DNA of 63,413 nt from Pseudomonas cichorii (GCF_015471405.1 NZ_BLVZ01000024.1:1-63413); one strand, 5' to 3'. Positions 53,171 to 62,484 are shown, numbered from the stretch's first letter. A program made the numbers and translations. The notes: generated by a model not told the origin, from the letters alone.

Positions 53171-54025
53171 TCAAGACGCAGCGAAAAAGCGATTGAAACA
53201 GTCTGCAACAGAGCGTGCGCCCACCTCGTCATTCAAATGCAGATGGTGCCCGCCAGGCAAGCTCGAGACCTGAAATGGCAGGCCCGACAACAGGTCCTGG
53301 TTCTTGGCCAGCATTCCGCCTTCAGCCATTACCAATTGTGTCGGACACTGGATACCGTCGATAAAGCTCATGGCCTGCTGCTGAGTGAAACGAACGGCCG
53401 AAGGCAGCGTCAGGCGACTGTCGCTACGCCAGGTGTAACCGCCCGGAACCGGCATGAGCCCACGCTGGGCCAGCAATTGCGCCGCTTCACGACTGACCGC
53501 CACCATGCCTTTCATGCGCACTTCCACGGCGCGCTCCTGATCCGGATACACCGACTTTTTCTTGCCGGGCAAGGCCAGTTGCGCCTGAATGGACATCCGC
53601 ATGCGATCCACCGCCTCGTCAGCTTCGCCGGTCAGCGGTAACAGGCCGTCGATCAAGGCCAGACGATGAACCCGATCAGGCATCGAAGCCGCCAGAATCA
53701 CCGAGATAATCGCGCCCAGCGAGTGCCCGAGCAGGGAAAAACGCTGCCAGCCCAATTGCTCGGCCACCTGCAGCACATCAAACACGTAATCCGCCAGATT
53801 GTAGCTCGCGCCTGCGGGACGATGATCGGAATGACCGTGACCAGCCAGATCCAGCGCCACGATGCGCAGGCCTTCAAGCCTGGGTGCCAGTCGGGCAAAG
53901 CTGTTGGCGTTATCGAGCCAGCCATGCAAGGCGATCACTGGCTGACCATCTTCAGGGCCGAACAGATGCGCAGCCAGCTCGATATGCCCAAGACTCAGGC
54001 GAACTTCTTCCACTGCATGGCTCAT
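53171..54025 (-). CDS. Alpha/beta hydrolase 1
   Basis: 284 residues from ATG ending at 54025, whose ATGA overlaps the stop of the upstream hydrolase. Alpha/beta-hydrolase fold: oxyanion HGWLDN, DLAGHGHSD, nucleophile elbow LLGHSLGAI with S102, acid in the later half, and the terminal histidine in PGGHHLHL. No signal peptide. Substrate unknown; the family includes esterases and lipases. Translationally coupled to hydrolase 2. Confidence 0.88.
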   Translation of the reverse strand: MSHAVEEVRLSLGHIELAAHLFGPEDGQPVIALHGWLDNANSFARLAPRLEGLRIVALDLAGHGHSDHRPAGASYNLADYVFDVLQVAEQLGWQRFSLLGHSLGAIISVILAASMPDRVHRLALIDGLLPLTGEADEAVDRMRMSIQAQLALPGKKKSVYPDQERAVEVRMKGMVAVSREAAQLLAQRGLMPVPGGYTWRSDSRLTLPSAVRFTQQQAMSFIDGIQCPTQLVMAEGGMLAKNQDLLSGLPFQVSSLPGGHHLHLNDEVGARSVADCFNRFFAAS

Positions 54026-54831
54026 GGGCCGGTGACCTCGATGCGTCGGGCATCCCAACGGGTAAACAATGATTTGAGCATCTGCGCCGTCTCGGTGGGC
54101 CGCTCCAGCGGGAACATGTGGCCGCCCGGCATCGACAGGTATTCACCGTCACGCAGGCGTCTGGCCTGATAGCCATGATGCGGCAATACCACCCGGCTGT
54201 GCTTGCCACGCACCACAGCCAACGGCACGCTGAGCTGTCGCGACGGCTTGGGACTGGTGTGCGGGATACTGCGATAGATGCTGATTTCCGTGGCGGCATC
54301 GAAACGCAGGCGCAACTGTTCGCCATCGGCTTGCAGGCCGTGTTGCAGATAGGCATCGAAACAGTCTGGATCGAAACGGCGGAACAGCGTCTTGCTGGAG
54401 AAATAATCACGGGCCGCCTGGGCATTGCTGAAGGCCTCACGGCGCCCCAGAGTACGGCCTGCGGGTGTGATGCGGTCGATGAAACCAAAACGCTTGGCGG
54501 CGCGGATCATCCATTGGTCCACCAGGCTCAGGACCGGCGAATCAAGCATCACCACGCCACGATACAACTCAGGACAGCGTAGTGCCGCATGAAAGTGCAG
54601 CACGCCCCCCAGGGAATGCCCGACGCCCCAGACCGGCCCCGGCTGCTCGCGCAGGTGATGGATCAGTTCATCCACCAGATTCAGCCAGTTGTCATCGACC
54701 GGGAAACGAGGGTCATGGGCATGCTGTTCCAGATGGGCAACCGAGTACTCCGGCGCCAGCGCGGTGAACAGTTTGCCGTAGGTCGCCGACGGAAAACCGT
54801 TGGCGTGAGCAAAGAAGATATGTTGCGACAT
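54022..54831 (-). CDS. Alpha/beta hydrolase 2
   Basis: 269 residues from ATG at 54831 (MSQHIFFAHANGFPS); the longer frame to 54978 overlaps the upstream gene and is rejected. Nucleophile elbow GVGHSLGGV with S73, opening HANGFPSATY oxyanion region, and terminal histidine in MPGGHMFPLE. Its sequence is not closely similar to the neighbouring hydrolase outside these motifs. Probably one operon with it and with the thioesterase upstream. Confidence 0.88.
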   Translation of the reverse strand: MSQHIFFAHANGFPSATYGKLFTALAPEYSVAHLEQHAHDPRFPVDDNWLNLVDELIHHLREQPGPVWGVGHSLGGVLHFHAALRCPELYRGVVMLDSPVLSLVDQWMIRAAKRFGFIDRITPAGRTLGRREAFSNAQAARDYFSSKTLFRRFDPDCFDAYLQHGLQADGEQLRLRFDAATEISIYRSIPHTSPKPSRQLSVPLAVVRGKHSRVVLPHHGYQARRLRDGEYLSMPGGHMFPLERPTETAQMLKSLFTRWDARRIEVTGP

Positions 54832-54952
54832 GCCGACGCATCCAATGGCTGAATCTGTGGCGATTGTGCGCACTGCGCCAAAGGTACGGCAACGCCTGGA
54901 AGTGCCATCGAAGGTGACACTCCGGCCATGGAACTGGCCGGAGTGTCGGCAT

Positions 54953-55396
54953 TCAACGTGCAGGTGGTTCCTGACCATGAGGAACGACCGCGACGGTCAG
55001 GCGGGAGATGCAGCACGGCTTGCCATCTTCGTTACTGATGCGGATATCCCACACATGGGTCGTGCGACCGATATGAACCGGACGCACAACGCCCGTCACT
55101 CGCCCGCTACGAACACCACGCAAATGGTTGGCATTGACCTCCAGGCCCACGCAGAAGAACTTGCTGGTGTCGACCACAAGAAAACTGGCCACGGACCCAA
55201 GGGATTCGGCCAGCACCACCGACGCCCCGCCATGCAACAGACCAAAAGGCTGATGAGTACGCTGATCGACCACCATGCTGCCGGTCAGGGAATCTTCGGT
55301 GAACGAGTCAAAGCGAATATCCAGCACTTCGCCAATGGTGTTCTTCTGGCCTGCATTGAGGCTTTCGAGATTGGGGGTTTCACGCCATAGGGTCAT
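54953..55396 (-). CDS. Hotdog-fold thioesterase (PaaI/MenI-like)
   Basis: 147 residues, one hotdog domain. The active-site segment GLLHGGASVVLAESLGS (about 52-68) has the His-Gly-Gly and catalytic Glu of the PaaI/EntH group, and the strand VGLEVNANHLRGVRSGRVTG is characteristic. Predicted to hydrolyse aromatic or short acyl-CoA thioesters. About 120 bases upstream of hydrolase 2 on the same strand. Confidence 0.88.
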   Translation of the reverse strand: MTLWRETPNLESLNAGQKNTIGEVLDIRFDSFTEDSLTGSMVVDQRTHQPFGLLHGGASVVLAESLGSVASFLVVDTSKFFCVGLEVNANHLRGVRSGRVTGVVRPVHIGRTTHVWDIRISNEDGKPCCISRLTVAVVPHGQEPPAR

Positions 55397-55433
55397 GCTC
55401 GATCCTTTTTATAGATGCACTCAATCATGCTGT

Positions 55434-55484
55434 GTGGGAGCGAATTCATTCGCGAAAGGGGCTCGCGACTGAAGTTGCTCCTAC
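55434..55484. repeat. REP inverted pair between thioesterase start and sixA end
   Basis: GTGGGAGCGAATTCATTCGC (from 55434) faces TCGCGACTGAAGTTGCTCCTAC (55463-55484) across six bases. It lies upstream of the thioesterase, between two genes on the same strand. Confidence 0.85.
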
Positions 55485-55497
55485 ATGCGTCAGTGAT

Positions 55498-55953
55498 TCA
55501 GACGTGGCGGACACTCAGCAGTGTCATGCCTCCAGCCGTTGCAAATTCGCCTTCCAGCTCGGCAAGGCTGGCGGTACTCATGGGCTGGGCATGCTGATAG
55601 CTGCCATGTGCCAACAAACCGATCAATGCGCCGACCAGAGGCTGATGACTGACCAACAGGACGTCATCGTCAGCCTGAAGATCAAGGTGACTCAGGACCT
55701 GACGGGGATCGCTGTCGGGTGTCAGCCAGGGCACGGTCACAATCGGCTCACTGAACCCTAGCGCATGACGAACCAGTTCGGCAGTCTGTTGCGCCCGCAC
55801 GTAAGGGCTGGCCACGATTCGTTGCAGCGGCTTGCCCTGCAGATGCACGGCGCTCTTGAGCACCTCTTCGCGGCCATGGGCCGTCAGTTCACGCTCGGCA
55901 TCGCTGCGTGCCCGGGATTGCGCCTCTCCATGGCGCAGTACCCAGACCTTCAC
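55498..55953 (-). CDS. sixA: Phosphohistidine phosphatase SixA
   Basis: 151 residues, the size of SixA. Catalytic RHG motif with H8 (WVLRHGEAQ), then ERELTAHGREEV and the second histidine in VSHQPLVGAL. SixA removes phosphate from histidine in phosphotransfer domains such as that of ArcB or PTS-Ntr proteins. Its ATG overlaps the stop of the DUF4389 gene (ATGA), so the two are coupled. Confidence 0.9.
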   Translation of the reverse strand: MKVWVLRHGEAQSRARSDAERELTAHGREEVLKSAVHLQGKPLQRIVASPYVRAQQTAELVRHALGFSEPIVTVPWLTPDSDPRQVLSHLDLQADDDVLLVSHQPLVGALIGLLAHGSYQHAQPMSTASLAELEGEFATAGGMTLLSVRHV

Positions 55954-56294
55954 AGTTTTGGCTCTTCATCGCGCACCGGATGCGGCGCAGGCTCGACATA
56001 ATGCGCAGCCTCGCCCTCTGGAGCACGAGGCGTCGGCCAATCGGCGAATGGCCAGGGCTTCTGGTCGCTATGAAAAGTGCCATAGCGCCCGATCTGTGCC
56101 AGAAACTGGCTCAGGCTGTCACCGAAGTTCATCAGGCTGCCGCTGGGCGCCCCATAGATCAGGCGATAGCCCAACTGCACCAGCACGACACCCGCCAGGA
56201 CAATCTCCGCGACCTGCCAGACGATGGCGAACAACAGCATCCACAGGATGCGCAGCAGGATCGATTCGTTTTTCTGGATTTTCGATTCGTTCAA
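55950..56294 (-). CDS. DUF4389 membrane protein
   Basis: 114 residues with one or two membrane helices in the middle (LLRILWMLLFAIVWQVAEIVLAGVVLVQLGYRLIYG-like, about 13-48) and short charged ends. This matches DUF4389, an uncharacterised gammaproteobacterial family. It overlaps sixA by four bases and follows gpsA by 25 bases, so a gpsA-DUF4389-sixA operon is likely. Confidence 0.85.
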   Translation of the reverse strand: MNESKIQKNESILLRILWMLLFAIVWQVAEIVLAGVVLVQLGYRLIYGAPSGSLMNFGDSLSQFLAQIGRYGTFHSDQKPWPFADWPTPRAPEGEAAHYVEPAPHPVRDEEPKL

Positions 56295-56319
56295 GACATT
56301 CTCCCTGATGAGTTTGAAT

Positions 56320-57345
56320 TCAGTTGAAACCCGTGGTTGATATGAAATCGACGTCCGTCTTGGGCTCTGCGCGCATCAACGCTTCGATGACCTGATTGAG
56401 CGTACGACCTTCGAAAAGAATTGCATGCAGGCCAGCGACCAACGGCATATAGACCTGGACCTGCTGCGCTTTGACCTTGAGTACCTTGAGTGTGTTCACA
56501 CCTTCGGCCACTTCGCCCAGGCGGCTCACCGCTTCGTCCAGGGTCAGGCCCTGCCCCAATGCGAAACCGACCTGGTAATTACGGCTTTTGGGCGAGGAAC
56601 AGGTCACGATCAAATCACCGACCCCGGCCAGCCCCAGGAAAGTCATGGGGTTGGCGCCCTGACTGACCGCAAAGCGGGTCATTTCTGCCAGGGCACGGGT
56701 AATCAGCATGCTCTTGGTGTTTTCGCCCATGCCCAGGGCAACAGCCATGCCTGCAATAATCGCATAGACGTTTTTCAAGGCACCGCCCAGTTCGACGCCA
56801 AAACGGTCGTTACTGGCATAGACACGGAAGGTACGGCCATGCAGCGCAGCCTGGACCCGCTGGCACAGCTCTTCATCTTCGCTGGCGACCACGGTCGCGG
56901 TCAGCGCATCTTCGGCGATTTCACGGGCCAGATTGGGACCGGACAACACGCCAATGCGCGCCTTGGGAACGATCTCTTCGAGAATCTGGCTCATCAGCTT
57001 GAAAGTCTGAGCCTCAATGCCCTTGGTCAGGCTCACCAGCATCTTGCCGTTCAAGCGCTCGACATGGGGCGAGAGCACAGTGCGCAAGGCACTCGAAGGC
57101 AAGGCGACGAAAATCAGCTCGCACGCCTCGACAGTGGCCGTGAGGTCTGTGACAGGCTCGACTTCGGGCCTGACCTTGATGCCCTTGAGGTAACGAGGGT
57201 TTTCACGGTTGTCGCGAATCGCTTGGGCCTGCTCCGGGTCGCGCATCCATTGACGAACCTGATGACCGTTCTGTGCCAACAGGTTTGCAATGGCAGTGCC
57301 GAAACTGCCGCCACCAAGAACCGCTACAGGTTGCTGCGTGGTCAT
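56320..57345 (-). CDS. gpsA: Glycerol-3-phosphate dehydrogenase [NAD(P)+]
   Basis: 341 residues from the ATG at 57345 (MTTQQPVAVLGGGSFG); the frame runs open further upstream, but this start gives the family length and N-terminus. Rossmann motif GGGSFGTAIA (11-20), LGGALKNVYAI with the catalytic lysine, and SPKSRNYQVGFALG. It reduces dihydroxyacetone phosphate to sn-glycerol 3-phosphate for phospholipid synthesis. First gene of a probable three-gene operon; a fatty-acid operon (fabAB) lies nearby in the other direction. Confidence 0.95.
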   Translation of the reverse strand: MTTQQPVAVLGGGSFGTAIANLLAQNGHQVRQWMRDPEQAQAIRDNRENPRYLKGIKVRPEVEPVTDLTATVEACELIFVALPSSALRTVLSPHVERLNGKMLVSLTKGIEAQTFKLMSQILEEIVPKARIGVLSGPNLAREIAEDALTATVVASEDEELCQRVQAALHGRTFRVYASNDRFGVELGGALKNVYAIIAGMAVALGMGENTKSMLITRALAEMTRFAVSQGANPMTFLGLAGVGDLIVTCSSPKSRNYQVGFALGQGLTLDEAVSRLGEVAEGVNTLKVLKVKAQQVQVYMPLVAGLHAILFEGRTLNQVIEALMRAEPKTDVDFISTTGFN

Positions 57346-57653
57346 AAACCAATCCATCCAGGGGCCATTCAACTGGCGATGGCGCATTATACGGAGCGCT
57401 GGCGCATCGGCCAGCGACAAACGTTTCAGAAACGCCATCAGTCATGGACCTGAGCCCGTTGCGGCCACACAAGTTCCATGGAAATCGTGCCCATCTCGGT
57501 TAACATGCGCCGATGCAGCATGGATGATCGTGGCATTTGGCTTTTACGCTGTGCCACTGACGCAAATGCTATGACCCGAACCACAGAGCCCAGAAGCATG
57601 GACGCAATCCTCCATTTACCGGACCGCCTCCCGGCCCAGACGGTACGCAGCCA

Positions 57654-59555
57654 ATGAAACTGCGTCACTGGGATATCAATACCCGCACACAGATCATCAG
57701 CCTGGGTCCGGCATTGATCCTGACACTGCTGCTGGTCAGCTTCTTTACCTTCGTGCGGATTCAGGATCTGCGCCAGGAGCTCAATCATATCGGGCAATTG
57801 ATCGCCAACCAGTTGGCACCGGCGGCTGAAACCGGGGTCATTCTCGGGGATATCGAAACCCTTAAAAGCCTGATGCGCGCCACATTGTCCATGCCCAATG
57901 TGCGCTATGTGGAAATTCAGGACAGCGACAACAATGTGCTGATCTACATCGAGCAACCGCATCAGAGTGCCAATCACTCCCTGCAGACGGAAACATTCCA
58001 GGCGCCCATCCACTCGCAGCATTCAGGCGCGAACCACAACATCGCGACATCGGAGAGTTATCTGGGGCGGGTATTGGTGGGCATGTCCAGCGAAGCGTTC
58101 AGCCAGCGCCAGCAGGAAATTCTACTCAAGGCCGGCATACTGGCGCTGTTCGCCCTGCTGTTTACCTTTCTTCTGGCCAGACGGCTGGCCCTGAGCCTGT
58201 CACAACCGATCAGCGACATGGGCGAAGCCCTCAAGGCGATACAGAAAGGCGATTACCACACTCCCCTGCCGGTCAGCGACGATGCCGAGCTGGGGGCTCT
58301 GGCCAGGCACATCAATAATCTGGCCTTCAATCTGGACAAGGCCAGCACCGAGCAGCAACGCTCCATGGCCCAGTTGATCCAGACCCGGGAAGAAGCCGAG
58401 CAGGCAAACCGCGCCAAATCCGACTTTCTGGCGATGATGAGCCATGAACTGCGCACCCCGATGAATGGCGTGCTAGGCATGCTGCAACTGCTGGAAACAA
58501 CCCGGATGACCGATGAGCAGACCGAATATGCAGCGCTGGCCACCGAATCCACCGAGCACCTGCTGCGGGTCATCAATGACATTCTCGACTTCTCACGTAT
58601 CGAGCGCGATGCCCTGCAAATAGAAGGCATCACGTTCAACCTCGCCGATCTGGTCAACGCTTCGACCCAAGCCTTCAGCCATAGCGCACAGCAACGCAAC
58701 CTGCTGCTGGAGCGCCACATACAACCCGGCCTTGAGCTGCTGAACGTCATGGGCGATCCGACCCGTATCCGCCAGATACTGGTCAACCTGATCGGCAATG
58801 CACTGAAATTCACCGAAGTCGGCAGTGTGCGTATAGAAGTGGGCTGGGAAAACCTGGACAGCGATCATGTGCGCTTCGTATGTACTGTGAGCGACAGCGG
58901 GATCGGTATTCATGCCGATCGGCTGGAGTCCATGTTCGATGCCTTCAAGCAAGCCGACAGCTCCATTTCGCGGCGTTATGGTGGCACCGGTCTGGGCCTG
59001 CCCATTGCCCGCACACTGGCCGAGCGCATGGGCGGAACACTGCATGCACAGAGCGAAGAAGGTATCGGCTCGGTCTTTACCCTGCAGATCCCGTTGTTGC
59101 TGTGCAGCGTGGCGGCAGCCGACAAGGAGCAACCGCTTCTGAACATCGACGAATGCGGCAAGGAACACTGTGTCTTGCTGGTCGAGGACAACCCGGTCAA
59201 TCGCACGGTGGTCATGGCGATGTTGCACAACATGGGTTGCAAGGTGGATGTCGCGGTCGACGGCGCCCAGGCCGTGATCAAGGCAGGCGCGGGAAATTAC
59301 GCCTTGATTCTCATGGATTGCCGACTGCCGGTCATGGATGGTTATGAAGCAACCCGGCGAATCCGGCAAATTTCGGGGCTCGGCGAGTTGCCGATCATCG
59401 CTCTGACGGCTAATGTCCTGCAGGGTGATCGTGACGCCTGTTTACAGGCGGGCATGGATGACTACCTGGCAAAGCCCTTCAAACATGCTGATTTACAGCA
59501 GGTTTTACAACGTTGGCTATCCTTTCGGGCGGCTGCGACTGGCGATAAATGCTAA
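57654..59555 (+). CDS. Hybrid sensor histidine kinase / response regulator
   Basis: 633 residues. TM1 about 17-35, a periplasmic sensor (36-155) resembling the GacS/BarA type (IGQLIANQLAPAAETGV), TM2 about 160-178, HAMP, HisKA with H264 (MMSHELRTPMNGVLG), HATPase (GNALKFTEVG, GTGLGLPIARTLA) and a receiver with D555 (LILMDCRLPVMDGYEA). Unlike GacS it lacks the final Hpt domain, so a separate phosphotransfer protein must complete the relay. Signal and partner unknown. Divergent from gpsA and upstream of fabAB. Confidence 0.9.
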   Translation: MKLRHWDINTRTQIISLGPALILTLLLVSFFTFVRIQDLRQELNHIGQLIANQLAPAAETGVILGDIETLKSLMRATLSMPNVRYVEIQDSDNNVLIYIEQPHQSANHSLQTETFQAPIHSQHSGANHNIATSESYLGRVLVGMSSEAFSQRQQEILLKAGILALFALLFTFLLARRLALSLSQPISDMGEALKAIQKGDYHTPLPVSDDAELGALARHINNLAFNLDKASTEQQRSMAQLIQTREEAEQANRAKSDFLAMMSHELRTPMNGVLGMLQLLETTRMTDEQTEYAALATESTEHLLRVINDILDFSRIERDALQIEGITFNLADLVNASTQAFSHSAQQRNLLLERHIQPGLELLNVMGDPTRIRQILVNLIGNALKFTEVGSVRIEVGWENLDSDHVRFVCTVSDSGIGIHADRLESMFDAFKQADSSISRRYGGTGLGLPIARTLAERMGGTLHAQSEEGIGSVFTLQIPLLLCSVAAADKEQPLLNIDECGKEHCVLLVEDNPVNRTVVMAMLHNMGCKVDVAVDGAQAVIKAGAGNYALILMDCRLPVMDGYEATRRIRQISGLGELPIIALTANVLQGDRDACLQAGMDDYLAKPFKHADLQQVLQRWLSFRAAATGDKC

Positions 59556-59612
59556 ATTGCGGCAGTCTTGGGGATCGAACCGCCCAGTGATATCGGTCGA
59601 ATGACGTATTTC

Positions 59613-59630
59613 AGTGCACAGGTGTACTTT
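59613..59630 (+). promoter_or_regulatory. Candidate palindromic operator upstream of fabA
   Basis: AGTGCACAGGTGTACTTT is a near-palindrome with core GCACA-GG-TGTAC, in the 222-base gap upstream of fabA. Unsaturated fatty acid genes are commonly controlled by TetR-type repressors (FabR, DesT in Pseudomonas) that bind palindromes of this size. Assignment to DesT is inference. Confidence 0.42.
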
Positions 59631-59777
59631 GATTTTCCCTTGCGCTGTGACTTTCACTTCAACGCAACAGTCTATGAGTAGGCTGCCGGACAGAGTCCTG
59701 GCGAATTAGTCCGCCAGGACTGGCGATAGGGCCAGTGGCGCCCCATCCTGCCGCACAAAGATTATTGAGGAGCTCGC

Positions 59778-60293
59778 ATGACCAAACAACACGCCTTTAC
59801 CCGGGAAGACCTGCTGCGCTGCAGTCGCGGCGAGCTGTTCGGACCAGGTAACGCGCAACTGCCTGCCCCCAACATGCTGATGGTTGATCGCATCACCCAC
59901 ATCAGCGAAGAGGGCGGCAAGTACGGCAAAGGTGAATTGGTCGCTGAACTGGATATCAATCCAGACCTGTGGTTCTTCGCCTGTCACTTCGAAGGCGACC
60001 CGGTAATGCCAGGCTGCCTGGGCCTCGATGCCATGTGGCAACTGGTCGGTTTCTTCCTGGGCTGGCAAGGTCTGCCAGGCCGTGGTCGTGCACTGGGCTC
60101 GGGCGAAGTGAAGTTCTTCGGCCAGGTTCTGCCAAGCGCCAAGAAAGTCACCTACAACATCCAGATCAAGCGCGTCCTCAAAGGCAAGCTGAACCTGGCC
60201 ATTGCCGATGGCTCGGTTACTGTCGACGGTCGCGAGATCTACACCGCCGAAGGCCTGCGGGTCGGCGTCTTCACTTCCACTGAAAACTTCTAA
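59778..60293 (+). CDS. fabA: 3-hydroxydecanoyl-ACP dehydratase/isomerase FabA
   Basis: 171 residues, exactly FabA length. Active-site His70 and Asp84 lie in FACHFEGDPVMPGCLGLDAMWQL, at the same positions as in E. coli. It dehydrates and isomerises C10 intermediates to start unsaturated fatty acid synthesis. AGGAG is six bases before the ATG. Ten bases separate its stop from fabB. Confidence 0.97.
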   Translation: MTKQHAFTREDLLRCSRGELFGPGNAQLPAPNMLMVDRITHISEEGGKYGKGELVAELDINPDLWFFACHFEGDPVMPGCLGLDAMWQLVGFFLGWQGLPGRGRALGSGEVKFFGQVLPSAKKVTYNIQIKRVLKGKLNLAIADGSVTVDGREIYTAEGLRVGVFTSTENF

Positions 60294-60303
60294 GGGTAAT
60301 CGC

Positions 60304-61524
60304 ATGCGCCGCGTCGTTATCACTGGTCTGGGCATTGTTTCCTGCTTGGGCAATGACAAAGAGACCGTCACCGCCAACCTGCGTGCCAACCGCCCTGGCA
60401 TCCGGTTCAATCCGGAATATGCCGAAATGGGTCTGCGCAGCCAGGTTTCCGGTTCCATCGACCTCAACCTCGAAGAACTGATCGATCGCAAGATCTACCG
60501 TTTCGTCGGCCACGCGGCAGCTTATGCCTACCTGGCGATGAAAGACGCCATTGCCGATTCCGGCCTGAGCGAAGATCAGGTTTCCAACGTGCGTACCGGC
60601 CTGATCGCTGGCAGCGGCGGCGCCTCCACTCTGAACCAGATGGAAGCACTGGACACTCTGCGCGAGAAAGGCGTCAAGCGTGTCGGCCCTTACCGCGTCA
60701 CCCGGACCATGGGCAGCACCGTTTCGGCGTGCCTGGCCACTCCGTTCAAGATCAAGGGCGTGAACTACTCCATCTCGTCCGCCTGCGCCACCAGCGCCCA
60801 CTGCATCGGTAACGCAGTCGAGCAGATCCAGCTGGGCAAGCAGGACATCGTTTTTGCTGGCGGCGGCGAAGAAGAGCACTGGACCCAGTCGTTCCTGTTC
60901 GACGCAATGGGCGCTCTGTCCACCCAGTACAACGAAACCCCGGAAAAAGCCTCCCGCGCCTACGACGCCAAGCGTGACGGTTTCGTCATCGCCGGCGGTG
61001 GCGGCATGGTCGTAGTTGAAGAGCTGGAACACGCTCTGGCACGCGGCGCCAAGATCTATGCAGAAATCGTTGGCTACGGCGCAACGTCCGACGGCTACGA
61101 CATGGTTGCCCCAAGCGGTGAAGGCGCCATTCGCTGCATGAAGATGGCTCTGTCCACCGTTGACGGCCCTATCGACTACCTCAACACCCACGGCACCTCG
61201 ACTCCGGTCGGCGACGCCAAGGAGATGGAAGGTGTTCGTGAAGTCTTCGGCACCAACGCTCCAGCGATCAGCTCGACCAAGAGCCTATCCGGCCACTCCC
61301 TGGGCGCTGCTGGCGTTCACGAAGCGATCTACTGCCTGCTGATGATGGAAAACAACTTCATTGCCGGCTCCGCCAACATCGACGAACTGGACCCGGTTGT
61401 CGCCGACATGCCGATCCTGCTCAAGACTCGCGAAGATGCCAAGCTCGATCTGGTCATGAGCAACAGCTTCGGCTTTGGTGGCACCAACGCCACTCTGGTC
61501 ATGAAGCGCTGGCAGGGCAAGTAA
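60304..61524 (+). CDS. fabB: 3-ketoacyl-ACP synthase I FabB
   Basis: 406 residues from ATG at 60304 (MRRVVITGLGIVS); the open frame starting at 60202 runs through fabA and is rejected. The Cys-His-His triad is C161 (SSACATSAHC), H296 (NTHGTSTP) and H331 (SGHSLGAAG). FabB elongates the cis-3-decenoyl chain from FabA, so the two form one functional unit and operon. Codon use is strongly biased, typical of a highly expressed gene. A strong terminator follows. Confidence 0.97.
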   Translation: MRRVVITGLGIVSCLGNDKETVTANLRANRPGIRFNPEYAEMGLRSQVSGSIDLNLEELIDRKIYRFVGHAAAYAYLAMKDAIADSGLSEDQVSNVRTGLIAGSGGASTLNQMEALDTLREKGVKRVGPYRVTRTMGSTVSACLATPFKIKGVNYSISSACATSAHCIGNAVEQIQLGKQDIVFAGGGEEEHWTQSFLFDAMGALSTQYNETPEKASRAYDAKRDGFVIAGGGGMVVVEELEHALARGAKIYAEIVGYGATSDGYDMVAPSGEGAIRCMKMALSTVDGPIDYLNTHGTSTPVGDAKEMEGVREVFGTNAPAISSTKSLSGHSLGAAGVHEAIYCLLMMENNFIAGSANIDELDPVVADMPILLKTREDAKLDLVMSNSFGFGGTNATLVMKRWQGK

Positions 61525-61552
61525 TACGCCCTCGCAGCAAGTAATAATGAAG

Positions 61553-61576
61553 AAGGCGCCTTTCGAGGCGCCTTTT
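61553..61576 (+). terminator. Rho-independent terminator of fabAB
   Basis: Perfect 8-bp stem AAGGCGCC / GGCGCCTT with a TTTCGA loop, followed by TTTTTC, 28 bases after the fabB stop. Confidence 0.93.
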
Positions 61577-61627
61577 TCATGCCTGCGATATGCTTGGGCA
61601 TTGCCACGACTTGCAGAGACAGGCCTC

Positions 61628-62482
61628 ATGCTCACCATCACCCCACGTGCCGAAGACGTGGAAGGACAACCGATCCTGCGCCCCCTGCCCTCGGCAAAAT
61701 GCAGAAGCGTCGGCCCCTTCGTCTTTTTCGATCACATGCTGGAAACCCGTTACGCACCGGGTAACGGCATGGATATTCGCCAACACCCGCACATCGGCCT
61801 CTCGACCCTGACCTATCTGTTTGAAGGCCAGCTACAGCACAAGGACAGCCTGGGCAGCGACCAGTTGGTCGGCCCCGGTGACGTCAGCTGGATGACCTCG
61901 GGCAGCGCCATCGCCCATATCGAGCGCACGCCTCCCCCGCTTCTCGCCAGCGGCTCGCGTCTGCATGGCCTGCAAGTCTGGCTGGCATCCCCCAGGGAAC
62001 ATGAACAGGGAAATGGCCATTATGGCTATCACCCGGCACAAAGCCTGCCTTGCAGCGAGACGCCGGGAATCCGAATTCGCATGATCGCGGGAAACGGCTT
62101 CTGCCTGACCTCACCTGTAGAAGTGCTTTCACCGACCCTGTACGCCGAACTGCATCTGCAGAACGCCACGACATTGCAGATCCCTACCGAGCACGAGGAA
62201 CGAGCACTGTATGTACTGGAGGGAGAAGCATCGCTGGATGACGAACCTGTCACAGCACGAACCCTGGTGGTACTGGACCCAGGCCAGACGGTGAACCTCT
62301 GTGCAGAAAGTGATTGCCATGCGGTGCTGATCGGAGGCTCACCACTGGACGGCCCGCGTCGCATGAACTGGAATTTCGTGGCCAGCGACAAGGCGCTGAT
62401 AGAACAGGCAAAAGCTCGCTGGGCTGCGGGAGACTGGCCGACTGTGCCGGGGGAAACTGGCAGGATCGAGTTGCCTGGATGA
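61628..62482 (+). CDS. Pirin family protein
   Basis: 284 residues from ATG at 61628 (MLTITPRAEDVEGQPI). Two cupin domains. The N-terminal metal site is HPHIGLSTLTYLFEG (about 54-68: two His, one Glu) with a later His in SAIAHIERTPP, as in pirins with quercetinase-type activity. The C-terminal cupin is degenerate (YVLEGEASLDDEPV). Cytoplasmic; physiological role of bacterial pirins is mostly unknown. A REP pair follows three bases past the stop. Confidence 0.9.
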   Translation: MLTITPRAEDVEGQPILRPLPSAKCRSVGPFVFFDHMLETRYAPGNGMDIRQHPHIGLSTLTYLFEGQLQHKDSLGSDQLVGPGDVSWMTSGSAIAHIERTPPPLLASGSRLHGLQVWLASPREHEQGNGHYGYHPAQSLPCSETPGIRIRMIAGNGFCLTSPVEVLSPTLYAELHLQNATTLQIPTEHEERALYVLEGEASLDDEPVTARTLVVLDPGQTVNLCAESDCHAVLIGGSPLDGPRRMNWNFVASDKALIEQAKARWAAGDWPTVPGETGRIELPG

Positions 62483-62484
62483 GG

